Positions 36,490 to 44,881 of a stretch of DNA of 64,000 nucleotides are shown here, piece after piece (within the stretch, counting starts at the first letter, position 1; each line of letters opens with the position of its first letter). Origin of the DNA: Candidatus Rubrivivax defluviihabitans (lineage in GTDB: Bacteria; Pseudomonadota; Gammaproteobacteria; Burkholderiales; Burkholderiaceae_C); NCBI GenBank assembly GCA_016709385.1, contig JADJMW010000022.1:620001-684000 (forward strand), written 5' to 3'. Under the pieces are notes generated by a model, which saw only the letters and a list, made by a program, of their open reading frames with translations, was not told the DNA's origin and searched no databases. The position numbers and the translations under genes are program-made.

Positions 36490-36792
36490 TCACCCGCCGC
36501 CGGCGAGCAGGTCGCCATCGACGTCCCTGGCACTATGCAGCACCCGCACCACGTCAATACCGTCCGGTAGAGGCAGGTAGAAGATGACGTAGCGCCGGAA
36601 CGGAAAGCTCCTGAGGTCCGGCGCAAGCTCGTGCCGCGCCCGGCCCATCAACGGCTGCGTCGCGAGCCGTCCGAACGCAGTGTCGAGCTCGTCGACCCAG
36701 CGATCAGCGGCCGCCATGTTGTCGTCGGCGATATGGTCCCAGACATCCAGGATGTCGAGCGCCGCCAGCGGGCGCCGAACGACCGTTGCCAC
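36490..36792 (-). CDS. parE: ParE/RelE family toxin
   Basis: This is a 100-residue type II toxin. Family features are RRPLAALDILDVWDHIADDNMAAADRWVDELDTAFGRLATQPLMGRARHELAPDLRSFPFRRYVIFYLPLPDGIDVVRVLHSARDV. The helical N-terminus and the RSFPFRRYVIFY and VRVLHSARD strands are typical of ParE, which generally poisons DNA gyrase. The start is GTG, 10 bp after the stop of the antitoxin gene. The pair lies beside an integrase remnant, consistent with acquired DNA. Confidence 0.92.
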   Translation of the reverse strand: MATVVRRPLAALDILDVWDHIADDNMAAADRWVDELDTAFGRLATQPLMGRARHELAPDLRSFPFRRYVIFYLPLPDGIDVVRVLHSARDVDGDLLAGGG

Positions 36793-36802
36793 CGCGGCTC
36801 AG

Positions 36803-37063
36803 CTAGGCTGCCTTGCGCGCTCGCCGCGCGCGGGCTTCGGACTTGGCCTTGGACGCGCTCCAGGGTTGTGACACCCCGCTGGCAATGCCCTCGCGGACAT
36901 CATCCCGAAGCTGTTCGAGCTTGGCCGCGCGCAGTCGGTCCTGCTCGTCCATCAGGCGCAGCGCTTCGCGAACGACCTCGCTGGCCGACGTGTACATGCC
37001 CGACGCCACCTTGGCGCGGACCAGTTCCTCGAGCTGCGGGGTCAGGTTGACGTTCATACCCAC
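36803..37063 (-). CDS. parD: ParD family antitoxin
   Basis: This antitoxin of about 86 residues has an N-terminal ribbon-helix-helix DNA-binding domain (MNVNLTPQLEELVRAKVASGMYTSASEVVREALRLMDEQD). A charged C-terminal tail (KLEQLRDDVREGIASGVSQPW...KARARRARKAA) neutralises the toxin. An ATG at 37057 is possible. However, GGAGG is seven bases from the GTG at 37063 and thirteen from the ATG, so the GTG is preferred. It is the first gene of the pair and probably represses its own promoter. Confidence 0.92.
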   Translation of the reverse strand: MGMNVNLTPQLEELVRAKVASGMYTSASEVVREALRLMDEQDRLRAAKLEQLRDDVREGIASGVSQPWSASKAKSEARARRARKAA

Positions 37064-37082
37064 GACGTAGCCTCCAAGATCA

Positions 37083-37111
37083 AGTCTTCCCAGTCTATCA
37101 AGAAGTGTCAA
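37083..37111 (-). promoter_or_regulatory. Possible parDE promoter
   Basis: On the minus strand a perfect -35 hexamer TTGACA (37111-37106) is followed after 17 bp by AAGACT (37088-37083), a weak -10. Two short copies of CTTGAT lie in and just after it and could be operator half-sites for the ParD ribbon-helix-helix. The call rests mainly on the -35 and its position 20 bp before the antitoxin start. Confidence 0.4.
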
Positions 37112-37187
37112 AGATGGACATCCGGCGCCATGACCTGACGCCGGCGCCAAGGCGGTGGCGCCGAGCCGCCAATCCAGGAGGTCCATC

Positions 37188-37469
37188 GTGGACACCGCTA
37201 CCGAAACCCGTATCCACCGCGAGCCTTGGAACAAGGGCAAGCTCGTCGGTCAGAAGGCACCGTTCAAGCTCAAGGACATCTGGGCCCTGAGAGTACGCCT
37301 GCAGATGGAGGGCCGGGTGCGCGAACTGGCATTGCTGAACCTGGGCATCGACAGCAAGCTGCGGGGCTGCGACCTGGTCGCGCTGACGGTACGCGACGTC
37401 TGCCACGTCGACCAGGTCGGCATCGAGGTCGATGACGCCCTCGAGATCTCCGAGCAGACGGAGATCTGA
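37188..37469 (+). pseudogene. Tyrosine-recombinase-type integrase with catalytic core deleted
   Basis: A 93-residue frame begins at a GTG with a strong AGGAGG six bases upstream (37176-37181). The first ~78 residues (REPWNKGKLVGQKAPFKLKDIWALRVRLQMEGRVRELALLNLGIDSKLRGCDLVALTVRDVCHVDQV) are the N-terminal part of a short integrase family. The last 16 (GIEVDDALEISEQTEI) are its extreme C-terminus, which normally follows the catalytic Tyr. The core with the Arg, HxxR and Tyr residues is missing, yet the frame is kept. It cannot recombine DNA, but a DNA-binding remnant could be made. It is divergent from parD. Confidence 0.75.
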
Positions 37470-37892
37470 AATCGTCAACAGCGGACCGCGCCGACCTTCG
37501 TGTAGGTGCGGCCGTTTTCTTCAATGGCAGCTACCCGGCGTACGAGCGAGGTGGTAGTCCCGGCCAGCGGCTGACGGTGACGACAGGCAGCTTCCTGGCA
37601 TCTTGTCTCGTCGAGGTCGTGCCCGAAAGAACCGCCAGCCGATCACCGGTTTCCATCGATGGTCGGCACTTCCCTCGTGCCCACGTGCAGTCACTTCCGC
37701 GCAAGAAGCCGAATGCGACGTTCACGTGTCGCGGGACGCCAAAAGGCTGGGCTTCAGAGTGCAGCAGGAAAGCTTGACGTTGTCGTTCGCGGCCGCTTGT
37801 CACGAGTCTGCGCCCCGCAGGGCCGGCGCCGTTCTCTTGGCATGCATCAAAATCATCTTCTGCTGGAAGAGCCGCTTCCGGAAAGCCCCCGC
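37470..37892. other. Gap without a recognised gene
   Basis: About 420 bp follows the integrase remnant. Long frames cross it on both strands, but they look like high-GC shadow frames: no family resemblance and no ribosome sites. No attachment site repeat could be matched by eye. Confidence 0.4.
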
Positions 37893-39602
37893 ATGAGCTA
37901 CGTCCTTGCCGTGTGGCCGCAAGACATCCTGCAGCCCTGGCCCGCCGACCGCGACATGGCTCAATCGCAGTTGGAGCAGGCCCAGGCGGCCGCGCCACCC
38001 ACCACGCACGACCCGAGGCTGTTGGCCTTTGCGCATGCGCTGGACGCCCGGTTCCCGAGCCAGGGCGACGAGGACGACGTCTACGACAACCTGCCGCCAG
38101 ACCCGAATCGAGACGCGCCGGAGGGCTGGCTCAACATCGGCCTGTACGACAGCGCCGAGCGCGACGCCGCCTATGCGCACGCCGTGGTGCAGGCCAATGA
38201 CCAGGGGCTGAACCTGTTCGACCCGCAGTCGGGCGATGTGTTTCTGGCCAACGGCGTCGCGCTGGGGCTGGACAGCCCCAGCCAGTGCTTGCGGGCTGTG
38301 GATGCCTGGCATCGCCGGGACTTAGCACTCGCACGGGCGGAGTACCGCCGCGTGGCCGCCGGCCGCGACGACCAGGCCCTGCAGGGCTGGGGACTGCTGC
38401 TGGGCAAGGGCCAAGGCGGCCCGCGCAACCACAGCCTGGGCGCGGCGCTGATGCAGCTCGGCGGTGCCGATGCCGACGAGGATCCGAAGGGCTACGGCCT
38501 GGCGCTGCAACGCCTGACGCCGTCGCTGCAGCAGGAGCAGGCACGCCAGCACGAGGTCCTGCAAGCGGCTGCAGACCTGCTGGCAGCGGTCGACACCGAG
38601 ATCGCGCTTCAGGAGACGCTGCTGCAGGACGCGCTCCGCGACATCACCAACCCGCGCCTGCGCAAGCAGGCGGCGCTGGTGCTGATCCGCATTGCCAACA
38701 ACGGCCACGCCGCGGCCGCGTATCGGCTGTCGCTCGAAGTCGCGTTCGGCAAGTCCATCGCCGGCGCCCAGGACGACGCCGATCACTGGTTGCGGCTCGC
38801 CGCCCGGTGGGGCGACCCCGCGGCGCAGGTCAGCCTGGCGCGCCAGCTGATGAAGGGGCTCAACCCAGCGCTGGACGAGGCCGAGAAGTGGCTGCTGCAG
38901 GCGCAGGCCAGCGGTGTGCGGGGGCAGGAGTCGCTGCTGGCAGACCTGCGCACCAAGCGGGACGAGCTGGCGGCGCTGCCGGGCCGGGCCGAGTCTGGCG
39001 AGGCGGCGGCCCAGCGGCAGCTTGCTCAACAGTTGATGGACCCGACCGACCCGACCGACCCGCAGCGGGTGGCGCAAGGGATGGCCTGGCTGCAGCGCGC
39101 CGCCGAGCAAGGGGATGCCGCGGCGGCTGCGGAGCTGGGCCATGCGCTGGCGTTCGGGCGCCCGGGTGTGGCGCCAGACCCTTTGGCGGCACGGCCCTGG
39201 CTGGACCAGGCCGTGCAGGGAGGCAGCGCGCACGGCCAAGCCGCCCTGGCCCAACTGCTGGCCGTTCCGGGAGCGACGCAGAGCGACGCCGCGCGGGCGC
39301 TCGAACTGGCCATCGAGTCCGCCGCCAATCGCAGCGGCAACGGCCTCTTCCTGCTGGCGACCTTCCTGCACGCGGGCGTCGGCGGCAGCCGCGACGTTGT
39401 GGCCGCCAAGGCGGTCATGCACCTGGCGCAGGTGGTCGGCGGCGAGCTCGTGCGGCAACACCCCGACATCTGGCCGCAATACCAGCCGACCCCAGACGAA
39501 CATCTGCCGGTCCAGATCCTGCGCAACCAGATCAACGACAACCTGCGCGGGATGCCCGAACTGCTGGCCCGCCGCGGCGAAACACCTGCCGCATCCGGCT
39601 GA
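37893..39602 (+). CDS. Sel1-repeat protein with an N-terminal immunity-like domain
   Basis: This is a 569-residue soluble protein with no signal peptide. The first ~100 residues (MSYVLAVWPQDILQPWPADRDMAQ...DARFPSQGDEDDVYDN) resemble MSYDLxV-type domains found in small immunity-like proteins. The rest is helical, with Sel1-like repeats such as AAAYRLSLEVAFGKSIAGAQDDADHWLRLAARWGDPAAQVSLARQLM and MAWLQRAAEQGDAAAAAELGHALAFG. Sel1 repeats mediate protein contacts and are frequent next to secreted-toxin systems. The ATG at 37893 is preferred (GGAAAG seven bases upstream) over one at 37842. No toxin gene is adjacent. The function is unknown. Confidence 0.75.
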   Translation: MSYVLAVWPQDILQPWPADRDMAQSQLEQAQAAAPPTTHDPRLLAFAHALDARFPSQGDEDDVYDNLPPDPNRDAPEGWLNIGLYDSAERDAAYAHAVVQANDQGLNLFDPQSGDVFLANGVALGLDSPSQCLRAVDAWHRRDLALARAEYRRVAAGRDDQALQGWGLLLGKGQGGPRNHSLGAALMQLGGADADEDPKGYGLALQRLTPSLQQEQARQHEVLQAAADLLAAVDTEIALQETLLQDALRDITNPRLRKQAALVLIRIANNGHAAAAYRLSLEVAFGKSIAGAQDDADHWLRLAARWGDPAAQVSLARQLMKGLNPALDEAEKWLLQAQASGVRGQESLLADLRTKRDELAALPGRAESGEAAAQRQLAQQLMDPTDPTDPQRVAQGMAWLQRAAEQGDAAAAAELGHALAFGRPGVAPDPLAARPWLDQAVQGGSAHGQAALAQLLAVPGATQSDAARALELAIESAANRSGNGLFLLATFLHAGVGGSRDVVAAKAVMHLAQVVGGELVRQHPDIWPQYQPTPDEHLPVQILRNQINDNLRGMPELLARRGETPAASG

Positions 39603-39897
39603 GACCAGGCCTTGTCGATGATCCTGCTCCACCCCGACAGAGTTGGGGCAGGTTGTCAGTGACCAGAGCGCCCTCATTGATGGGCTCACGCCGCCAATGC
39701 CGAAGCTCAGCGCCTGCCACAGCCTCAGCGGCGGCGTCACGGCAGCAAGATCAGGACAGCGGATGTCTGTTCGGGGTCGAGTCGGACGCCAGCCAACGCC
39801 ACACCCTCGCTCAGAGCCCACTCGGGTTTCAAGATCGGCAAAGTCTGCGGGTCAAGTCTCTGTCCGCGCCAGCAGCCTGAGCAGGTGCAGCATCGCT

Positions 39898-41073
39898 TCA
39901 AGGCCCGAGATGCCGCAGGTGGAAGGCCACGATGCGCTGGTGGGCTGCTTCGCGCAGTGCGGCGTCGAAGCCCGGGGTCGGCTCCCCGCCGCGCCACTGC
40001 TGCGCGGCGACGGCCTTCGCCACCTCGCCGGGCCACGGCCACAGGACGTCGAAGTGCCCGGCAGGAAGGTCTGCTAGCAGCTCGCAGCGCTTGCAGTGGG
40101 CCAGCACATGGTCGCTGTGAAAGCGTGGCACCAGCACCGTGTCCAGCCTTGCGGAGACGAGGCCGACCGGCACGCCGATGCGCTTCAGGCTCTCGGCGCT
40201 GAAGATCGCAGCCACGGGTACCGCGGCAGTGACCGAGGCGATTCGCGCGTCAAGGCGCGGGTCTGGCTGATCGCCCGCAGGGTCCCGACCCCCGTGCCAG
40301 GTCTTGATGTCGGCCGGCAGGACAAACTCAGGCCAGAAGCCTGCCCGATTGAAGCGCGCCTGACGCTCGGCCCGCTTCTCGGGGGTCCTGGCGCCCTGGA
40401 AGCAGAAGGCCTCGTCATCCTGCGGGTGCGCCAGGCAGTGGTGGACGAGGTTGAGCGTGCGCCACTGCGCGCCCGCCAGCGACAGCGCCGTGACGCCGCC
40501 AGCCGACATGCCGTGCACGCCCACGCGGCTCAGGTCCAGGCGGGCACTCCAGGCCGGGTCGGCGGCGAGGGCGTCCATCAGGCGCACGGCCTCCACAGGC
40601 CTCAGCCGGAACGTCTCGGGACCGGCGAGCCGCTGGTCGAGGTGGTTGTCCCCGTCGTGAAGCACCTGCGCGACGACAAAGCCTGCGCGCGCCAGCTGGG
40701 CTGCCAACGCGTGGTCGGGCAGCGGACTGCCGGCCGTGCCGTGCGAGAGCACGACCAGGCGATGGCGCCCCGGCGTGACCGGTGCGTCGGCAGCAACTTC
40801 CAGCGTGAACGGGCCGAACGTCGTCGAGCGCGACACGGTGTCGGTGGGATACACCAGCGTCGCCGGTTGAGCCAGCGTGGGTGACTTCCACTGCGTCAGG
40901 CCCACCTGCGCGATCACGCTGGCCGGCATGCCGACTAGCGCTGCGGCACAGAGCAGCGGCATCGCAGCCCACCTGGAGGCCCAGCGGCGCAGACGCTGCG
41001 CGCTCGGTCCTCCAGGGGCCTGCAGCAGAAAAGGTTCTTGTGTTCGCGCCGTGCCGAGGCTGTGGTGAGGCAT
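39898..41073 (-). CDS. Secreted alpha/beta hydrolase (dienelactone-hydrolase-like)
   Basis: This is a 391-residue hydrolase. It has an extended N-terminus and signal-like segment (RWAAMPLLCAAALVGMPASVIAQ, about 33-55), so it is probably periplasmic. HRLVVLSHGTAGSPLPDHALAAQLARAGFVVAQVLHDGDN carries the oxyanion site. The nucleophile elbow is GVHGMSAGGVTAL (Ser near 190). The late SARLDTVLVPRF and LPAGHFDVLWPW supply the acid and His. This layout is that of predicted dienelactone hydrolases and acetylhydrolase-like esterases. AGGAGG precedes the ATG at 41073. The substrate is unknown, and the gene stands alone. Confidence 0.82.
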   Translation of the reverse strand: MPHHSLGTARTQEPFLLQAPGGPSAQRLRRWASRWAAMPLLCAAALVGMPASVIAQVGLTQWKSPTLAQPATLVYPTDTVSRSTTFGPFTLEVAADAPVTPGRHRLVVLSHGTAGSPLPDHALAAQLARAGFVVAQVLHDGDNHLDQRLAGPETFRLRPVEAVRLMDALAADPAWSARLDLSRVGVHGMSAGGVTALSLAGAQWRTLNLVHHCLAHPQDDEAFCFQGARTPEKRAERQARFNRAGFWPEFVLPADIKTWHGGRDPAGDQPDPRLDARIASVTAAVPVAAIFSAESLKRIGVPVGLVSARLDTVLVPRFHSDHVLAHCKRCELLADLPAGHFDVLWPWPGEVAKAVAAQQWRGGEPTPGFDAALREAAHQRIVAFHLRHLGP

Positions 41074-41915
41074 GGAGCCCTCCTGTGGGTTGTTAAGCGA
41101 CAGGTACCCACTGTGCCGACTGGCATTCACCCAGTCGAGCTCCATGCGACGAGTGCAATCTGCGCCGCGTGAAGTGCCGTCGACGCGTCGCGATGTGTGG
41201 ATCTCGGAGCGGCAAGGTGCACTCAAGCCATCGGCCGCACGCAACCCGAGGGGCTGCCCGCAGCGCGGAGGGGGGTGAGTTCTGGATTTCGTTTGGCACC
41301 CCGCACCGCTGCATCCACCGCATCGGCGCGTGCCTATGCCGTCGCGAAACCGACGCTGGCATCCATGCCAAGCTGACGGAGGACGCGGTGCGACTGCGGG
41401 CCCGACCGGCTGCCTCTCAACGTCGAGTTCGATGGTTCGGCGATTGGCTCCGGGTCGAGCGCCGCCGGTCGCCAGCTGCGTCAGCGGTCGTTCTGGCCTG
41501 AACTTGGCCCGGAGGCAATCGAGTGGCCGCTGGTGGCAGTGCAGCGGACGTCGGTCGTCGCTGTCGTTGAATGACCGCTGACCGTCGACGCCGCCGTTCG
41601 GTCCGTAAAGCGCGGATGTCTGGGATCAGTCTTGACCGGGTACTCGCCCGACGGTCCCGAATGCCGGCTCATGGCCGGGACCGCCATTCCAAGGTCGACT
41701 CGGAGAGCAGCCGTTCGGGTGGGCACAGGCTGAAGGGCCGGTCCTCGGGCCTGTCAGCTCAACGTTCCTAGCCAGATCGGGTATCGGGCCATCAGGATTC
41801 GTGGCCGTAAAGCGCTCGCTGGGCCAAAGGCGATCCGGTGAACGGTGGCCGCCGCCTGCAGCTGCAGCGTGCGCGCTTCGTCAGCCGCTTTGCCTTGCTG
41901 CGTGCGAACTGGCGG
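41074..41915. other. Long non-coding stretch with a dispersed repeat
   Basis: About 840 bp lies between the hydrolase and the RES toxin gene. No frame has a recognisable family or start signal. The composition is less regular than coding DNA nearby, with short motifs such as GTAAAGCG occurring twice (near 41615 and 41809). One dispersed repeat copy is listed separately. The rest looks like decayed intergenic sequence. Confidence 0.5.
41672..41762 (+). repeat. Dispersed intergenic repeat, copy 2
   Basis: This is the partner of the copy at 33624-33715, on the same strand. The 28-bp core begins TGGCCGGGAC and is followed by a weaker match. Two copies 8 kb apart, both in gene-poor gaps, suggest a repeat family rather than chance. 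Confidence 0.6.
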
Positions 41916-42437
41916 TCAGTGCCGCCCAAACAGCCGCGCGTCCCAGATCACGGGTTCAGGGTTTCCGGCAACGATCCTCTTGAAGTCGGCGTGTCGCGGA
42001 TTCAGAAGCACGTTCACCTCCCGGCGCGCAACGACCGAAGGAACCACCAGCACGGCCGTTCGCCGCTCACGTATCCAAGCATCGCCGAAGGCGCGGGCCA
42101 CGTGCAGGTCCGCATGATCCCAACCGGCAGGCAGGCTGCTCTCACCATGTTGCTCGACGCTCACGGCAGCCGCGATGGCGATCTCGATCGCCACGTGCGT
42201 CTTGGGCACGCGCCCGATTCCCGCATGGGCCAGGCACTCCAGCATGGCGCCCGCGTAGGACCGGCTGGCATAGACGACTCCGAGGCCAGGTGAGTTCCAG
42301 CGGCCACCCACCAGCGAGGCGCCCACCGGGCTGAACACGTCGAACCGCCCGTCGGCGATGCGCCAAGCCTGCCAAGCTTGCGATTTTGCTTGCCGGGTGG
42401 TCGTTGCCCTGGCTCGAGACTTAGGCGGCAACGCCAT
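41916..42437 (-). CDS. RES-domain toxin
   Basis: This is a 173-residue toxin of the RES family, whose members destroy NAD+ or transfer ADP-ribose. The domain shows the conserved Arg, Glu and Ser arrangement: AWRIADGRFDVFSPVGASLVGGRWNSPGLGVVYASRSYAGAMLECLAH, then LHVARAFGDAWIRERRTAVLVVPSVVARREVNVLLNPRHADF. Its start overlaps the end of the upstream antitoxin by 17 bp and has no ribosome site of its own. Translation therefore probably depends on the antitoxin gene. It is the second gene of a complete toxin-antitoxin pair. Confidence 0.92.
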   Translation of the reverse strand: MALPPKSRARATTTRQAKSQAWQAWRIADGRFDVFSPVGASLVGGRWNSPGLGVVYASRSYAGAMLECLAHAGIGRVPKTHVAIEIAIAAAVSVEQHGESSLPAGWDHADLHVARAFGDAWIRERRTAVLVVPSVVARREVNVLLNPRHADFKRIVAGNPEPVIWDARLFGRH

Positions 42438-42855
42438 GGAACAACGACCAGAGCAGGTTTTCGACCCGGCGTGCTCCCAGTTCCGTCAGGGCCACCTCGA
42501 TCGGCCGCTTGCCGCCGAGCATGGCATGGGGGCTGGACAGGAACACGCGCGCGTCATCGGCGCTGTTCCACACATACTCTGCGGTAGCGATCACCCGCGC
42601 GAGGCGTTCGACCCGTTCGCCCTCCTGCGGCTTCAGCTCTTCGCCCCGGCGGTGGAACGTGGCCGAAGGAATGACTCGCTGCATCAGGGCCACCGCATCG
42701 GGCGAGTTGCCGTAGACGTAGCGCGCCACGGCGCCGAGTGAGGCCTTGGGCAACCCGGCCTCCACCTGTTTCTCGAGCTGTTCGACCGAGGTGACCCTTC
42801 GACGAAGGCCCAGAACCTGCGCGATCTTGCCCGGCTCGACCACTGCAGCGTACAT
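42421..42855 (-). CDS. Xre/MbcA/ParS family antitoxin
   Basis: This 144-residue antitoxin is paired with the RES toxin. The N-terminal part (EPGKIAQVLGLRRRVTSVEQLEKQVEAGLPKASLGAVARYV) is the Xre-like DNA-binding region. The C-terminal part (GERVERLARVIATAEYVWNSADDARVFLSSPHAMLGGKRPIEVALTELGARRVENLLWSLFHG) is the MbcA/ParS toxin-binding domain (DUF2384). A TTG at 42870 is also open, but it overlaps the ribosome site. GGGAG eight bases upstream fits the ATG at 42855. Autoregulation is likely through the dyad just upstream. Confidence 0.92.
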   Translation of the reverse strand: MYAAVVEPGKIAQVLGLRRRVTSVEQLEKQVEAGLPKASLGAVARYVYGNSPDAVALMQRVIPSATFHRRGEELKPQEGERVERLARVIATAEYVWNSADDARVFLSSPHAMLGGKRPIEVALTELGARRVENLLWSLFHGVAA

Positions 42856-42871
42856 GCGGATGACTCCCAAT

Positions 42872-42891
42872 TGATAACCACAAGTCTATCA
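42872..42891. promoter_or_regulatory. Operator dyad of the RES/Xre module
   Basis: The dyad TGATA-N10-TATCA begins 17 bp upstream of the antitoxin start, a usual position for autorepression by the Xre-type antitoxin. It is inferred from symmetry and location. Confidence 0.5.
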
Positions 42892-43226
42892 CCAGAGAAA
42901 TGCAGCGCAAGCCGATTCGGCACCGAGCGTCGGCGGTTCGGCGAGTCGGACTCAACAACCAACTTGCCCCGGACCTGCCATCCACGGGCGCCAGATCCTG
43001 GCCGTCACCGCCAGTGGCGGGCCAAGCCATTCAACTGCCGTTCCGGACAGAGGCAGCTCAGCCGATCGAGACCTCATGTCGTGCTCGGTGGGACTGAACC
43101 CTTGGCCGAAGTCGGGTGGCCCGATCTCTCGGTCAAGAGGCCGCCACTCGGCCTGCCCGACGAGGTGGCCGGCATCTTTGACCCGAAGCCGGGTCCGCCT
43201 CAGCGGGGCGTGCTGATCCGAGCGGC
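42892..43226. other. Gap without a recognised gene
   Basis: About 335 bp lies between the antitoxin operator and the stop of the desaturase-like gene. A plus-strand frame contains GGTEPLAEVGWPDLSVKRPPLGLPDEVAGIFDPKPGP, but it matches nothing I know and has no start signal. No repeats were found. Confidence 0.4.
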
Positions 43227-44753
43227 TCAGCCCATCAGTTGCCGCAGCAATGCAGGTTCAAGGACCGCGGCCGCCATCAAGCCGCTCATGGCTGCAGCCT
43301 GTACGCCGGCGCCCGAGACATCTTGTCCTGCGAGCAGCAGGCCGTTCACCGGCGTGCGCACGTTCAGTGCGCCGGAAGCCAGGCGCCCGGCGTCCATCAC
43401 GATGCCGTACATCGCGCCCTGAGGAGCCCTCACGTAGTGCTGTTGCGTCAGCGGTGTGGCGAGCTCATGGAAGCGGATCATCGGCGCCAGGGCCGGAAAG
43501 TGGCGCTCGAACTGTGCCAGCAGCCGCGCCTCGACCCAGGCCTTGAAGGCGAGATAGTCCTCGGGGCGCTCGCCTGCCGGTCGACCCAGCCAACCCTCGA
43601 AGGGCGCCGCTTCGCACAGCGCCAGCACCTCAGCGGTGGGCTTGTCGCCGCTGCGTGGGTCTTTCAGCGACGGGAAGGACACGAACAACCCAGGCGCGTC
43701 CTCGTCCGCGGGCTGCCGCCAGGCGCTGCCGATGTCCAGGCTCTCGTAGATCCACACATTGGCCGCGCTCGCCCCCGCGGCTTCGATGTCGCCCTCGAAC
43801 CCGAGGTAGAGCGACAGGTAGGCGAGTCCCGGCTTGAAGCCGAGCAGTTCGGCCTGCCACTCCCGCGCAGCGGACTCAGCCAGGCAGGCGGCGGTGTTGG
43901 GAGCACCGATGGCCGAGATCACTCGCGGCGCACGGACGCTGTGGGGTTGACCGTGCTGCGAGAAGTCGACGCCGGCCACGCGGCCGCCCTCGACGACGAT
44001 GCGCTCAGCTGAAGCACCGAGTTCGACCGCGCCGCCGGCGCCCTGCACCACCGAGAGCAGCGTTTGTGCGAAGCGCGACGGCCCGCCGACAGGAAACCAG
44101 GCGCCGGCGTTGTAGGAACCGGTCACCAGCGCATGTTCCAGCAAGGGTGCATGCTCCGGCGGCGCACCGTAGTCCCCCCAACGTGCGCCGAGGATGGCGC
44201 GCAGTTGGGGATCGGGCACTTCGGCCAAGGCCTCAGCCAGCGTGCGGCGCGACATCGCTTCGACCTCGGCACCGCGCCACAGCTTCAGGCCCCAAGCCAG
44301 GGGCGCGGGCATGCCGCGCATGGCAAACAGCGACATTGCCGCACGCCGGGCCTGCGCCATCTGCCCGAACCAGCGATCGATGGCGATCCGCTGGTGCGGG
44401 AAGCGCTCGAGCAGACGCTGCCGGTATGCCGCTTCCGGGTGCTCGATGCCGAACTCCAGGCCAGGCAGGCGCACGATGTCGTAGGGGTTGCCGCAAGGCG
44501 CGAAGGCCAACTGGTCATTGCTCAACCAGGCCAGCAGGCGGCCGAACTGGCCGTCGGGTCCTGGAAACGGCCCGACACCCCCGATGTAGTGCACGCCAGT
44601 GGCAAAGGTCCAGCCCTGGCGCTGGAAGGTCTGCGTCTGCCCGCCGGGCGTCAGGTGCTGTTCGAGCACCAGCACGCGCTGCCCGCGGTGTGCCAGCGCA
44701 GCGGCCGCCGTGAGACCGGCGATGCCCGAGCCGAGAACGATCGTGTCCCACAT
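43227..44753 (-). CDS. FAD-dependent phytoene desaturase/retinol saturase-like oxidoreductase
   Basis: This 508-residue flavoprotein begins at the dinucleotide-binding motif WDTIVLGSGIAGLTAAAALAHRGQRVLVLEQHLTPGGQTQTFQRQGWTFATGVHYIGG (residues 2-60). It ends with the CrtI-type C-terminal NVRTPVNGLLLAGQDVSGAGVQAAAMSGLMAAAV. This arrangement is that of CrtI/CrtISO and all-trans-retinol 13,14-reductase relatives. GGAG six bases upstream supports the ATG at 44753. The gene is divergent from a TetR regulator, and a perfect 13-bp operator-like palindrome covers its promoter. It is probably derepressed by an unknown ligand. A carotenoid role is possible in a phototroph but is not shown; the substrate may be another polyene or lipid. 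Confidence 0.85.
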   Translation of the reverse strand: MWDTIVLGSGIAGLTAAAALAHRGQRVLVLEQHLTPGGQTQTFQRQGWTFATGVHYIGGVGPFPGPDGQFGRLLAWLSNDQLAFAPCGNPYDIVRLPGLEFGIEHPEAAYRQRLLERFPHQRIAIDRWFGQMAQARRAAMSLFAMRGMPAPLAWGLKLWRGAEVEAMSRRTLAEALAEVPDPQLRAILGARWGDYGAPPEHAPLLEHALVTGSYNAGAWFPVGGPSRFAQTLLSVVQGAGGAVELGASAERIVVEGGRVAGVDFSQHGQPHSVRAPRVISAIGAPNTAACLAESAAREWQAELLGFKPGLAYLSLYLGFEGDIEAAGASAANVWIYESLDIGSAWRQPADEDAPGLFVSFPSLKDPRSGDKPTAEVLALCEAAPFEGWLGRPAGERPEDYLAFKAWVEARLLAQFERHFPALAPMIRFHELATPLTQQHYVRAPQGAMYGIVMDAGRLASGALNVRTPVNGLLLAGQDVSGAGVQAAAMSGLMAAAVLEPALLRQLMG

Positions 44754-44824
44754 GGTTGGCTCCGGTTGGTGGTGTCGCCAGCCCCGCGCATGCCGCAAGG
44801 GGTTGCTCACCAGGTGTCTAGTCA

Positions 44825-44875
44825 CTGTCTAGATACAGACTGTAGGGGTGTATCTAGACAGCGTCAACCTATACT
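44825..44875. promoter_or_regulatory. TetR-type operator with overlapping divergent promoters
   Basis: Perfect 13-bp inverted arms, CTGTCTAGATACA (44825-44837) and TGTATCTAGACAG (44849-44861), are separated by 11 bp. On the minus strand a promoter TTGACG (44867-44862), 17-bp spacer, TACAGT (44844-44839) overlaps the operator. One arm fills the spacer and the -10 falls in the operator centre, ideal for repression of the desaturase-like gene. On the plus strand TATACT (44870-44875) ends six bases before the TetR start codon, so that mRNA may be leaderless. Confidence 0.8.
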
Positions 44876-44881
44876 TGCCCA

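Noticed and set aside
37531..37892. Minus-strand frame upstream of the Sel1 gene
   Set aside because: No family resemblance or start signal, and it continues into the Sel1 coding region as an antisense shadow.
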